The notes: generated by a model not told the origin, from the sequence alone. Shown: positions 20,630 to 30,295, numbered from the stretch's first letter. The stretch is 62,500 bases of DNA from Prorocentrum cordatum (GCA_963575745.1 CAUYUJ010005714.1:300001-362500); one strand, 5' to 3'. Program-made: numbers and translations.

Positions 20630-23600
20630 GTGGCAACCTGGAACGCCCAGGCTTTTTTTTGTGCAGACCAGCTCCGTTTTTTAGCCAAAGCAGCTCACCT
20701 CCAGAAGCTTCTGTCCCGGGCCGACGCCGTCCTGTTGACAGAGACGCATGGCACGGACGGGGGCAACAAGGCCTGGCGACCTCCCATCGGATCATCGGCC
20801 TGGTGGTCTGCAGGGCCAAGCAATGGTCGTGCCGGAGTGGGCATCGTGATCAACGACACCTTCCTGAAGAATTTCGAGCGGGCACCTCGGTGGAAGGTCG
20901 TATGGCCTGGCCGCGCTGCAATCTTATCGCTCCGGGGCTCTTCTGGAGATTTGGATTTGGTGGTTTCTTACTTTCCCACCGGGAGTGTGATCTCGGAGCT
21001 GGATCTGGTGGGCGTGCACGCATCTGCGCTGGCTAGCTGCACAACTTTTCCTCGCCTTCGGGAGCATCTACGTGCTCGTCTTGCTGCGGCCCTCAGACCA
21101 CAGGAGGAGGCCCTCACAGTGGTAGGGGGGGACTTCAACTGGGCATCCACGACGGAGGACCGGCGCAGCACGCAGTCCATGGAACCCTCTGGCGCTCGAG
21201 ATGGCGCTGAGGAGAGGCACTTTGCTCAAACTCTCTGTCGACCGCTCGGCTTATCCGAGCTTTTTCAGCCGGAGATGACCCACCAGTCTTCGAGCGCTTC
21301 TTCACGATTGGACCGGCTGTACTTCAATCAACACGTTGCGGAACAGATCGACCGGGAGTTACAGGTCACCGCCCTGGAATGGTGTCCTTCGTTGTCTGAT
21401 CATCGCCCTGTTCTTGCTGCTCGCCGTCTGCCTCAACGTTGGGACGATTCTCAGCGACCTATTTCGCAGTCAACTTTCTCCCATCCTGATTTCCCTCGTC
21501 GCGTGCAGCTGGCTTACCAGGAACTTCTCCGACAACAGCCTGACGCCCCTGCGATTCTACGTCTTCGGCTTTTGAAGCAGGCTGTGCGGGAGGTGTCGGA
21601 CAACTTCGGGGCACATGTGGGTGAGTACGCCAAGGCGGACAGCTTCGCCGACAAATTGGGGGTGGTCATGCGGTGTTTGCGGGCCATCGAGCAAGGAAAC
21701 CTCGGGGCAAGTTCTCAATGTCTTCAGCGTTACCCAACAATCGGCCAGATGGTCGACAACCCCTACGATTTGCAAGGAAACTTATCTCGCCGCCTGAGGT
21801 CGTTGAAAGACCACGCCGCTGAACTCGCCAGGGATGTCGCCATGGAGCAGCTTCAGCAGGCCCAGGAAGAGGCCCAGCGGGGAGACCAGCTGGCGGCCCG
21901 GCGCCGCCGACAGCGAGGTTCCCGACTCCTCTTCAAATTGGCTCCAGGTCGTACTGCTTCGATCGGCGCCGTGGTGGGGAGAAACGGTCAGTTCCTCACG
22001 AATGGTTGCGATATGGCGGCCGAGCTCGGCCGCCATTGGGCGGGCGTGTTCAAGGCTAGGGGGGTTGACGAAGCGCGCTTGGAAACTTGGCTCCAGGAAG
22101 ATGCCGACCACCGTTCTGCGCATGGCCCTCGCCACGATGACTTCGGGCACGTGCGGCTGCGCCGGAAGCACATCGCCCGGGCGTTGAAGATGACCAACAA
22201 CTCGGCTCCGGGGCCCGATGGGATCCCCTACGGGGCGTGGCGGGCTTTGGGAAGTTCAGCTGTCGATGTGCTTTACGCGGCCTTCCAGGACCTGGTAAGG
22301 GATGATGGCCCCCAGGCGCTTCGAGAGCATTATGCAGACTTCAACGAGAGCTTGCTTTTCTTCCTCCCGAAAAAAGCCGCGGGCGCCACCGAGCATGGAG
22401 TCCCCGCCTTCGCTGCCAGCGGCGCGCGGCCACTCAACGTCACTAATTGTGACAACCGCCTCTTCGCAAGTGCAGTGCGTCTAGTGCTGGAGCCGATGGT
22501 GGATGGGAAGATCGTCGAGGACCAGCGGGGCTTCTTACCGGGCCGGTCCATGCTCGCTAATGTCCTGGACATCGACGAGGCCATGGTCCAAGAGGGGGCG
22601 CGCGGAGAAGCCGGGGTGGCTCTCTTCTACGACTTTGCGGCCGCGTTCCCCTCCATCGAGCACGCGTTCTTCCTGCGTTTCTTCGCGAAGCTGGGCTGGC
22701 CCCCTTGGCTCCTCAACGCAATTGCGATCCTCTACATGGACAATGTGTGCGTGATCCAGCTGCAGGGGGTTCGCTATCCTGGATTCGAGATCAGCCGGGG
22801 TATCAGACAAGGCTGTCCCCTGTCACCGCTGCTCTTCGCGGTGGCTACAGATCTGCTCCTACGCCGGGCGCGTCGATCGATTGCTGCCTCCTGCTCCCGG
22901 GCCTGGGCTGACGACTTGGCCATGGTGCTGCGGGAGGGCATGACGAGCCTGAACCAGTTGCAGTCGTTCTTCCTGGACTTCGAGGCGGTCTCCGGTCTGG
23001 CCCTCAACATCGAGAAAACCGTTCTGGTACCTTTGTTTCGCTGCGAACACGATGCTCTGCGGGTTCGAGTTGCTGCGTTGGCCCCGTGCTGGGCTGGCAT
23101 TCAGATTGCGAGTTCGGCCAAGTACCTCGGCTTCTTCGTCGGCCCCGGCCGCGAGGAGAAATCTTGGGACGCCCCCTTGGCCAAGTACCTGGGCAGGGCG
23201 AGGCTCTGGGGGCGGCTGGGTTTGGGGCTCGCTCTCACCCTGCAGGCGTACAAGGTCTACATCGCGTCGGTCCTTCTCTTCGTGGGGCAGCTGGAGGAGC
23301 TCCCGTCGCGGTGGCCGCAGGTGGAGCTCCAGGCCTGCCAGGCCCTCCTTCCGGGCCCCCGCGGGTGGATGTCGCCGAACTGCTTAAAAGATCTGCGGAG
23401 CCTGCACATGCCGACGGCGCTGCTCGACGTCGCCAGCACGACGCAGGCGGCCAAGCTGAGGGTGGTGACGTTTGAGAACGCTCGTCACGGAGGTCTTCGT
23501 GTGGCGGGGCGAGTGGCCGCACTACGCGCCCAGATGCCCGACGGGGTATCCGATGCACTCTCGATCGGGCACCTGGGCTGGCAGCAACAGTGGGCGCGAT

Positions 23601-24241
23601 GGAGCTTTCTGGAGAATTTGGGCACAGCCGCCGCCGTCTTGGAGCGCCGAAACGGCACCGTGTCGGAAGCAGCGAGGGTCCTGCCAAAGAGGGCTGGGTG
23701 GCAAGGCCGGATTGCCCGGCTGCTCCGGGCAACTCCCGTGCAGGCGGGCTTCATCCATATCTCCAGGAGGCTCCAGAGGTGGCCACTCCAGACCCTCCCT
23801 GGCCACAGAGGTGAGCGAGCCATGCGGGTCTTCAGAGTTTTGGGCAAGAAGGCTGCCCCGAAAGTCGGCGCAGCATACTTACGCACCATCTGCAACGGGT
23901 GGTGCACACGGCGCAGGTTTCAGACGAATGGTTTTTGCACGTTCGGGTGCGGCCGCTACGAGGATAGCATCGAACATTTTGCTCGTTGCACGGCTGTGCG
24001 GCAACTCTGCCGCGCGCACCTTGCTTGTCTGCCGCCTCCAGTGGAAGGGGCGCTTGATTTTTTCCTTTGCATGCGATCCAGCACAGAGTTTGTTTCTGAG
24101 GGGTGGAGCTCTTCGGTCCTCCAGCAGTGTCTCTGCCTTTACTCCTTGTACCGCCTTCACAATGGCATTCGGCACGGGCATTTCGAGCCTTCAGAGTATC
24201 GAGGGGCCTTTGCGCAGTTTCTTCGGGATGGGGCCCGTTGA
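20630..24241 (+). CDS. LINE-1 ORF2: APE-type endonuclease and reverse transcriptase
   Basis: 1203 codons without a stop. The N-terminal endonuclease/exonuclease/phosphatase domain (about 1-265) keeps its catalytic set: Asn5 in TWNAQA, Glu38 in LLTETHG, GGDFN at 166-170, Asp228 in RLDRLYF and SDHRPV at 256-261. The RT domain (about 505-830) has NSAPGPDGIPYGAW, RPLNVTNCDNRLF, QRGFLPGRSMLAN, motif A with Asp668 (YDFAAAFPSI), GIRQGCPLSPLLF and motif C WADDLAM (Asp761, Asp762). A CCHC cluster near 1103-1122 (C-x3-C-x8-H-x3-C) matches the C-terminal zinc region of many LINEs. The product nicks target DNA and copies element RNA into the genome. The start is GTG as listed, no ATG is available, and the true N-terminus may come from the upstream frame. 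All motifs are intact, so it could be active or recently inserted. Confidence 0.93.
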   Translation: MATWNAQAFFCADQLRFLAKAAHLQKLLSRADAVLLTETHGTDGGNKAWRPPIGSSAWWSAGPSNGRAGVGIVINDTFLKNFERAPRWKVVWPGRAAILSLRGSSGDLDLVVSYFPTGSVISELDLVGVHASALASCTTFPRLREHLRARLAAALRPQEEALTVVGGDFNWASTTEDRRSTQSMEPSGARDGAEERHFAQTLCRPLGLSELFQPEMTHQSSSASSRLDRLYFNQHVAEQIDRELQVTALEWCPSLSDHRPVLAARRLPQRWDDSQRPISQSTFSHPDFPRRVQLAYQELLRQQPDAPAILRLRLLKQAVREVSDNFGAHVGEYAKADSFADKLGVVMRCLRAIEQGNLGASSQCLQRYPTIGQMVDNPYDLQGNLSRRLRSLKDHAAELARDVAMEQLQQAQEEAQRGDQLAARRRRQRGSRLLFKLAPGRTASIGAVVGRNGQFLTNGCDMAAELGRHWAGVFKARGVDEARLETWLQEDADHRSAHGPRHDDFGHVRLRRKHIARALKMTNNSAPGPDGIPYGAWRALGSSAVDVLYAAFQDLVRDDGPQALREHYADFNESLLFFLPKKAAGATEHGVPAFAASGARPLNVTNCDNRLFASAVRLVLEPMVDGKIVEDQRGFLPGRSMLANVLDIDEAMVQEGARGEAGVALFYDFAAAFPSIEHAFFLRFFAKLGWPPWLLNAIAILYMDNVCVIQLQGVRYPGFEISRGIRQGCPLSPLLFAVATDLLLRRARRSIAASCSRAWADDLAMVLREGMTSLNQLQSFFLDFEAVSGLALNIEKTVLVPLFRCEHDALRVRVAALAPCWAGIQIASSAKYLGFFVGPGREEKSWDAPLAKYLGRARLWGRLGLGLALTLQAYKVYIASVLLFVGQLEELPSRWPQVELQACQALLPGPRGWMSPNCLKDLRSLHMPTALLDVASTTQAAKLRVVTFENARHGGLRVAGRVAALRAQMPDGVSDALSIGHLGWQQQWARWSFLENLGTAAAVLERRNGTVSEAARVLPKRAGWQGRIARLLRATPVQAGFIHISRRLQRWPLQTLPGHRGERAMRVFRVLGKKAAPKVGAAYLRTICNGWCTRRRFQTNGFCTFGCGRYEDSIEHFARCTAVRQLCRAHLACLPPPVEGALDFFLCMRSSTEFVSEGWSSSVLQQCLCLYSLYRLHNGIRHGHFEPSEYRGAFAQFLRDGAR

Positions 24242-25226
24242 ACTGCCCGTTTCCTCTGTTTTTCTGCCCTTTCCCTTTCCTCTTCCTCCTCCTCCCCCTC
24301 CTCCTGCCTGTTCCCCGCCTCTGCCCGGAGGGAGGCCGGGACCTCCCGGGGCTCCCAAGTGGCCCCCTGCGCTCGAGGGAGGTAAAACGTCGCTGCATGG
24401 ACTGTCGGAGGTTTGCTTGGTTTTCTTGGGTTGGCGGTGGTCCCCCTTGGCGGCGCCTCCTGCGCCGCCCCTGGCGCGCTCCGCGCGCCAGGGGGGGGGG
24501 CCAGCGCCGATCCGGGTAATCCGCGCGGACCTCCGAAAGTGTATGTTTTGGTTGTTTTTGCTTCCTCGGTGCGGGGGCCTCTTCGGCTGTCCTGGGGGCC
24601 GGCGGGTTCTCTGCACGGAGGCTAAGCGACGGCAGCGTTGGTATCGACGCTCGTCGTGGTCGGCCGCCCATCTGTTTGAGGATCCCATGCGTGGCATCCC
24701 TTTTATATATGATGACAATTCCTATCGTGCCTCGCTGTTCCGGCACTGGCTCGCCGGCGACCGCCGCCCCGCGAGAACACACAGTACGTGTGGATACGTA
24801 TTGATTGTGAAAGTGTATATTTTCTTCTCCTCCTTTCCTCCCTTCCTTCCCTCCTTTCCCCCTTCGCTCTTCCGTCCCAGGTTCGGCGAGAGCGCTGTAG
24901 GGTAAGCCACAGCCGCCGCCTGATTTCGCTCCAGAGGCTGCCGCGCACGTTGAGAGTGCTCCCCGAGCCCGGGGCCATTGCACACTTTCGTGCCTCGATT
25001 CTGGTCGTTCCGGCCTATCCTCGTTTTGGCCTCCTCCTCCTCCTCCTCCTCCTCCTCCTCGCCTCCTCCCCTTTTTGAGCGGCAGATTCGGGGGATGCCA
25101 GCCCGTCGATTTTGGTTCCCCTGCGGGCCGTTTGTTGTCCCAGCCGCGTGGCCGATAGCGTCGCAGCAAGGGCTGGCGTGGAGCGGCAGTGGGCTCAAAA
25201 TTGAACCGCGTCCGCCTGGTAGGGGA
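24242..25226 (+). other. LINE-1 3' untranslated region
   Basis: Between the ORF2 stop and the A-run there is no protein motif. The stretch holds TCC-rich runs (about 24280-24310, 24820-24890 and 25030-25080) and a palindromic repeat (24421-24541). Assignment as 3' UTR is inferred from position. Confidence 0.55.
24421..24541. repeat. Palindromic element, degenerate copy in LINE-1 3' region
   Basis: The right arm, GCCAGCGCCGATCCGGGTAA then CCGCGCGGACCTCCG, is the family signature also seen at 36.7, 39.9 and 46.2 kb. The centre is TGGCGCGCTCCGCGCGCCA. The left arm is recognisable but heavily mutated. It may be an insertion into, or a structural part of, the LINE 3' region. Confidence 0.65.
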
Positions 25227-25255
25227 AAAAAAAAAAAAAAAAACAAAAAAAAAAG
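25227..25255 (+). repeat. Poly(A) tail of LINE-1
   Basis: A run of nearly pure A interrupted by one C and ending in AGCACCAGC. It is the only long A-run in the window and lies exactly where family A repeat sequence resumes, as expected for the 3' end of a LINE insertion. Confidence 0.8.
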
Positions 25256-25256
25256 C

Positions 25257-25287
<31 letters not shown>

Positions 25288-25480
25288 CCACCACCACCAC
25301 CACAACCACGCACACACGCACGCACGCACGCACGCACGTGCACCACCACCCACTACGCATGCGCGCGCGGAGCCACAGGTCCGCTACGACACGCGTCCGC
25401 GGATAGAGAAAATCAGCGCCATGGTAAGGGATGGGAGGGAGGGGTAGGACGTCAGATATGACGCGAGCGCACCTAGCTTG
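25256..25480 (+). mobile_element. Family A right half, resumed after LINE-1
   Basis: A CCA array and CACAACCACGCACACACGCA are followed by GCGGAGCCACAG, GTCCGCGGATAGAGAAAAT, GGGTAGGACGTCAGAT and GACGCGAGCGCACCTAGCTT. These match 2420-2625 in order. Confidence 0.75.
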
Positions 25481-25597
25481 TCCCCCTCCCCTCCTCCCCC
25501 CCCCCCCGCCTCCCTCCTTACTTCTCCTCCCTCCCCTCCTTTCTGCCTTCCTCCCTTCTCCTCCCTCCTGTCCTCCCCCTCGCCCGCAATCTATTGC

Positions 25598-25660
25598 AAC
25601 GCAGTGTGCTGCAAATGCAATGCAACTGCAGCGCAGCGCAGCGCAATGCAACGCAACAGG
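25598..25660. repeat. Short GCAAT-type pentanucleotide array
   Basis: GCAACGCAGTG, GCAAATGCAATGCAA and similar units over about 60 bases, the same family as 14852-15068. A GGTTGGTTGGTCGG-type stretch follows at 25663-25730. Confidence 0.8.
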
Positions 25661-25732
25661 ATCGTTGGTTGGCAGGTTGGTCGGCTGGTGGCCGTTCGGT
25701 CGGTCGGTCGGTTGGTTAGTTGGTTGGGTTGC

Positions 25733-25935
25733 CGTCACGTGGCAATGCCGAGGCGGGCGGCAAGATAGTTACCAATACACTCTACTCGTTACGTGGCAGC
25801 GCCTGGCGGGGACCGAACCAACAGGATCACAGCATTCGTCACGTGGCAATGCCGCGGGGGCGCGTGGCAACCCTTGGCGAGGGGCCCCACATATGCTGTT
25901 CCACTGTTCCACTTACGCGGCAACGCCGCGGAGGA
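25733..25935. repeat. CACGTG-containing repeat, second locus
   Basis: Units with GTCACGTGGCAATGCCG recur near 25735 and 25837. Variants with TTACGTGGCAGCGCC and TTACGCGGCAACGCCGCGG lie near 25788 and 25913. Order and spacing resemble 15082-15365, and both loci follow a GCAAT array. Confidence 0.8.
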
Positions 25936-26100
25936 AGGAGGAGGAGGAGGAAGGAGGAAGGAGGAAGGAGGAAGGAGGAAGGAGGAAGGAGGAAGGAGGA
26001 AGGAGGAAGGAGGAAGGAGGAAGAGGAGGAGGAGGAGGAGGAGGAGGAGGAGGAGGAGGAGGAGGGAGGGGGGAGAAGGGAGGGGGGAGAAGGAAGAAGG
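25935..26100. repeat. GGAGGAA/GGA purine tract
   Basis: Regular AGGAGGA heptamers (seven-base period) give way to GGA triplets. No coding potential. Confidence 0.9.
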
Positions 26101-26605
26101 AAAGGCACTCTGCGAAGAACTGGGCCACGTCACGCGCAGCATGGCGGCGTCTGGGGGCGCGAAGCAGCCGCACCGCCACCCAGCTCGACCCGTCGCCACG
26201 GCAGCGCCGCGGGCGAGGGCGACAGAGCAGCTCCTCCACGCCCAGGCCGCCACGCGGCAGCGTTGCGGGGGCGAGCAGGAGCAGCACGCCACGACGGCGG
26301 CGAGGAGCAGGCAGAGGCATCGGCACCCCGTGCCTCCTCTGGCCTCCTCCTGCTCCTTCGCACCATCAGCAGCAGCAGAACAGCACTCGACGAGGAGATC
26401 TCTCATCAGGCTCAGGCGACTCCTCCTCTTCCTCCTCGTCCTCTTCCTCCTCGTCCTCCTCCTCCTCCTCCTCCTCCTCCTCCTCCAGAGTCGACACCCA
26501 AACCTCTCGAGAATGTGCGTTGAGTAGAGCCCCCGAGGTCTGGATTCCTTCCCGAGGTCAATTGTTTCCATCCGCCTGTGAACGGTCCTCGAGGCCAGGG
26601 CATGC
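26101..26605. other. GC-rich spacer with TCC run
   Basis: GGCAGCGYYGCGGG-type phrases at 26200-26275 resemble a decayed extension of the CACGTG repeat. A TCC run occupies 26418-26492. No gene is recognised. Confidence 0.45.
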
Positions 26606-26609
26606 CCCG

Positions 26610-27415
26610 AAGAATCTGAGAAAACGATGCTTTCCGAACGATTTCTTCCGATGCCACTTCTTCCGGGCGACTTTTTCCGGGGCGATTTCCTTTCGGGCAA
26701 TTTCCTCCGCAGCCTACTTCTTCCGACGGGACTTCTTCCAGGCAATTTCTTCCAGTGGACTTCTTCTTCCGGGCGACTTCTTGCGGAAACGATCTCTTCC
26801 GAAACAACTTCTTCCGGGCGATTTCGTCCAGACGATTTCTTCTGGACATTTTCTTCTGAACAGCTTTTCCGGGGCGATTTCTTCCGGACTTCTGTTGGGA
26901 CCTTTTCTTCCGAACGACTTTTTCCGAGACGATTTCTTCTGGACGAATTCTTCCGGACCGTTTCTTCCGAACCGTTTCGCTCGGACGACGTCTTCCGGAC
27001 TTCCGAACGATTCTTCCGAACGATTGTTTCCAGACAATATCTTCTTGACGATTTCTCCCGAACGTTTCTCCTCCTCCTATTCTCTTTTTCTCTTTCCTCC
27101 TATCCTTCTCTTCTTCCATCCTTTCCTCTGCCTCCCATCCCTTCTCCTCCTCCCCCTCCTCCCCCTCCCCGTTCTCCTCGTCCTCCTCTTCGTTGTCCTC
27201 TTCCTCCTCCTCCTTCATCTGCTCCGCGCCGATGTCTTCCGAGAACGGTCTCTTCTTCGCGGACTTCTTCCAGACGACTTCTTCCGTACTGCGTCTTCCG
27301 GATTTGTTGTTTTCCGAGGGCGAGCTCGTCCGCGACGACTTCTTTCGGACCGTTTTTGTCCCGACCGCTTCTTCCAGACCGCTTCTTGCGGAAGAACGCT
27401 CTTCCAGAAGCAGGA
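26610..27415. repeat. 14-bp minisatellite (TTCTTCCGGACGA), second and third arrays
   Basis: Two blocks (26610-27060 and 27230-27415) of the unit seen at 12905-13410 are separated by a TCC/TTCC pyrimidine run at 27065-27230. Apparent Lys/Arg/Ser-rich minus-strand frames reflect the 14-base period. Confidence 0.85.
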
Positions 27416-27612
27416 GGAGGAGGAGGAGGAGGAGGAGGAGGAGGAGGAGGAGGAGGAGGGAGAGGAGGCGGAGGAGGAGGTGGAGGAGGAGCAGGAGGAG
27501 GTGGAGGAGGGAGGAGGAGGAGGAGGAGGAGGAGGAGGAGGAGGAGGAGGAGGAGGAGGGGAGGAGGAGGAGGGAGGAGGAGGAGGAGGAGGAGAAGGAG
27601 GAGAAGCAGGGT
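27416..27612. repeat. GGA tract
   Basis: About 200 bases of GGA triplets with rare GGTGGA and GGGA breaks, directly following the 14-bp minisatellite. Confidence 0.93.
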
Positions 27613-27725
27613 TCCGAAGAAGAAGCCGTCGTCCTCCGTGCTCGCCCGGGTCCGGGCCCCCGGGGCCCTCGCAGATCGGCCCAGCGCAAACGTCGGGGCA
27701 ACGACACAGGGGGAGGCATAGGCAC

Positions 27726-27766
27726 ACAGTCGGGGCCCTGAAGAAGGAGCCCTTTTGGTTGGGGAG
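27726..27766. mobile_element. CAGTCGG MITE, 5' fragment
   Basis: CAGTCGGGGCCCTGAAGAAG then GAGCCCTTTTGGTTGGGGAG matches the first 40 bases of the MITE at 12309 and then stops abruptly at the start of the 27764-27940 repeat. Confidence 0.75.
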
Positions 27767-27940
27767 CCTCGCCCTTGCACGGCATCGCGCACGGAGCACA
27801 GCTCGCGCCGCTTGGTCTGCACAGCACGCAGCTCACGCCACGTCGATCACACCTCGGGTCGCATCTGCGCAGAATGGCTCGCACCACCTGGCCCGCACGG
27901 CAGAGCTTGCACCGCACAGCTCGCACCGCATGTACAGCAC
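27764..27940. repeat. About 180-bp dispersed repeat (GCACGGCATCGCGCAC type)
   Basis: It begins AGCCTCGCCCTTGCACGGCA and continues through ACACCTCGGGTCGCATCTG, GGCCCGCACGGCAGAGCTTG and CACCGCACAGCTCGCACCGC. The same order of phrases recurs at 30581-30765. Internal degenerate GCTCGCACC units are visible. No protein motif. Confidence 0.85.
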
Positions 27941-28239
27941 ACAGTCGGGGCCCTGAAGAAGGAGCCCTTTTGGTTGGGGAGGGGCTCCGCGTTCCTTCAG
28001 TGTTTCACAGCTTGCCTCGGGTTTTCCTTATGTTTTCGATCGGAAATCGAAGCTTTATGGAAAACAGGGGCCTGAAGAAGGAACCCTTTTGGTTGGGGAG
28101 GGGCTCCGCGTTCCTTCAGTGTTTCGCAGCTTGCCTCGGGTTTTCCTTATGTTTTCGATCTGAAATCGAAGCTTGACTTATGGAAAAACAGGGGCCTCGT
28201 TGGTTATTTGGGGTTCCTTAGGTCAGCGCCCCGACTGTA
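27941..28239. mobile_element. CAGTCGG MITE, two copies fused head to tail
   Basis: The first copy starts ACAGTCGGGGCCCTGAAG near 27941 and loses its right end where the second copy begins (CCTGAAGAAGGAACCCTTTT, about 28069). The second copy ends GGTCAGCGCCCCGACTGTA at 28239. Both contain CTTGCCTCGGGTTTTCCTTA and TTCGATCNGAAATCGAAGC. The fusion suggests insertion of one copy into another, or unequal recombination. Confidence 0.8.
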
Positions 28240-28500
28240 GGGGGTGATGCATCGACCCCCAATCGCCCATTCATCGCCGACAGGGGCTCGATAGCCCCAC
28301 GCCGCTAATAGGCACGTGCGGATTCGCCCTCGAGGGCCCCTATCATCGTCGAATCTATCGGCGATGTATCGCCGATTCCCAGCCAGTGTTCCCCCCTCCC
28401 TCTATGCCAGTCCTCCCCCTATCGTTGCCCCTCAGAACACTTGCGCAGGACGGCGGCGTCGGTGTGGTGGCCAGTTTTCGGCAACGTCGGATCTCGGGGA
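28240..28500. other. Unique spacer, no gene recognised
   Basis: Mixed sequence with repeated ATCGCCGA phrases (TCATCGCCGACAGG, TCGGCGATGTATCGCCGAT). No reading frame stands out. Confidence 0.5.
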
Positions 28501-28525
28501 GAGAGAGAGAGAGAGAGAGAGAGGC
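28500..28525. repeat. Short (GA)n run
   Basis: About ten GA dinucleotides between unique sequence blocks. Confidence 0.85.
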
Positions 28526-28885
28526 CGGCGGAGCGCCGCAGATCCGTGCCCGATCGACATGGGTGAGGTCGGGCCGAGGTATAATATCGACGTCGGTTTG
28601 GGGAGGGTGCCCCACTGTTTTTCGTGCTTGTTTGATGTTCTTGTGCATCTTGGGGGGGGAGGGGGGGGGGGGGCGAGCGCGCTGCCGCGCCGCGCTGCGC
28701 TGCCGCGCTGCCGCTGCCGCCGCGCGCCGTGCCGCTGCTGAGCGACGGCGCGGTCGGCGCTTCGCCGGGCACCTCGCTGCCAGGACGCTTCCAGCAAGCG
28801 CTCCAGGGCGGAGGCGGCGCTGGAGAGGCTGAGGCAGAAGGCCAGCAGTGGCGCCAAGGGCTCTGGAGACCACCGGGGAGGAGGG
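28526..28885. other. GC-rich unique patch
   Basis: GCTGCCGC-rich sequence at 28675-28745 is followed by non-repetitive DNA with an exon-like + frame near 28790-28860 (AEAALERLRQKASSGAKG) suggesting a short helical segment. I cannot assign a family or splice sites. Confidence 0.25.
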
Positions 28886-29050
28886 AGGAGGGAGGAGGAG
28901 GAGGAGGAGGAGGAGGAGGAGGAGGAGGAGGAGGAGGAGGAGGAGGAGGAGGAGGGGGAGGGGGAGGAGGAGGGGAGGAGGAGGAGGAGGAGGAGGAGGA
29001 GGGGAGGAGGAGGAGGAGGAGGAGGAGGAGGAGGAGGAGGAGGGAGGAGA
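28886..29050. repeat. GGA tract
   Basis: About 165 bases of GGA triplets with a few GGGGA breaks. Confidence 0.92.
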
Positions 29051-30295
29051 AGGAATAGAGATGAGGCGGTAAGGGGAGGCGGGAGGAGGGTGGAGCACGC
29101 CACGCGGGACCACGGGCCGCTCGCCGACGCGCGCCCCGCCCAGGAGCCAGAGACCGGGGCCGCTCGCGGAGTCGCGGAGGAGGCCGCCGGTGACGCCCAC
29201 CCCGGGCCCGGGCCCCGGCCGGGGTCGCGCGCCGCATGCCCGGAAGCAGTGGCCGCGCGGGGAAGGCGGGGGGGGGAGAAGGGGGGGGCAAGCGACGGAG
29301 AGAGGCAGTCGGGGAGAGGGCAGACGGGGACGGGAGGGAATGGGGGCGGGAGGAGGGTGGGAGGCGGAGGAAGCAGAAGCAGGGAGGAGGGTGGGACGGG
29401 GGGGGAGGGGCGGGCGTGCCAGAGGACAGCGCTGAGCTCTGGGCGATCAGGCGCAAGTCTGTGCAGCCCTGGGCGGCGTGCAGCACTCGTTCGGGGCGTC
29501 TCCCAGCCCCGGCCAGGTTCGTCAGCCCTGGCCACGTGCAAGTGTCAGTTCGAACCTCTGCTGTCTCCCTCCCAGCTCCTCGCGTCGTTCTCTTCGTCGC
29601 CCCTGATCCTCCACCCTTCGTCCCTACGAGTTGCTCCTCGTCGTCGTCGCATCGCCGTACGAGGTGGTAGGGCAGACTCGGCGGTTCGGTCCAGTTCCCC
29701 GCTGTCTTTCGTCCCAGCATCTGCGCGGATGTAGCCCAGCTGGTTGTCCACATGTGAGTATTTCATTGAGGCCGCGGCATCCGTTGAACAGCTTCCAGCA
29801 ATCACACGAATGGTGGCACGACCGTTTTCAAAATGTGGCTAGCGCATTGGCGCAGTGTACACTCGTCTTGATGAATGTCTGCAGCATCTGCAAGTGTGGA
29901 GGGCGAAACATTTCTAGTTGGGGGCTCTTGCTGGATATTTCTCCCATGGCGAGAAGCTCAAACTTGTCAGGCGAGATGCCCGTTTTGGAAAGGAGGCGCC
30001 ATCCATCCGTGCAGCCGTTGCACGATGCTACACTTCCCCCTAACAGTATTTTCACCGAGGTGTTCTTTACTCAGAGCGTGAATTACCTCCCCCGCTTTCG
30101 CTTCCAGGCAAAACCAAGTCATACCACGCGCCCCATCGTCAAGCGGCCTGACCAGCGCAGGCCGTAGTTTGACGTCGCTTGGTATCTCTTGGAAGCGAGG
30201 GTGACTCAAAAGCGAGGTAGGTTTGTTTGCGCCCCATTTACTTACTTTTCTCACACAAGTGATTGGAAGCTTCCGCCGAGCATGTTCCACGCTCT
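29051..30295. other. Unique region, no gene established
   Basis: 29.05-29.45 kb is G-rich. 29.45-30.2 kb is lower-GC, non-repetitive sequence with mixed-residue open frames on both strands (for example + 29631-30167 and - 29967-30611). Residues look protein-like in places, but neither strand shows a motif I can name. Confidence 0.4.

Larger units (their letters stand above)
19090..25255 (+). mobile_element. LINE-1: non-LTR retrotransposon with poly(A) tail
   Basis: It contains an ORF1-like protein (to 19987), an overlapping intergenic frame, an intact endonuclease-RT ORF2 (to 24241), about 1 kb of 3' sequence and an A-run at 25227-25255. Both flanks are CCA/CAGCACCA repeats belonging to family A: the left half ends at about 19090 and the right half begins at 25256. 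I therefore infer insertion by target-primed reverse transcription into a family A copy. ORF1 begins within a few bases of the inferred 5' boundary, so the element may be slightly 5'-truncated. The repetitive flank prevents a clean call of the target-site duplication. Confidence 0.8.
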
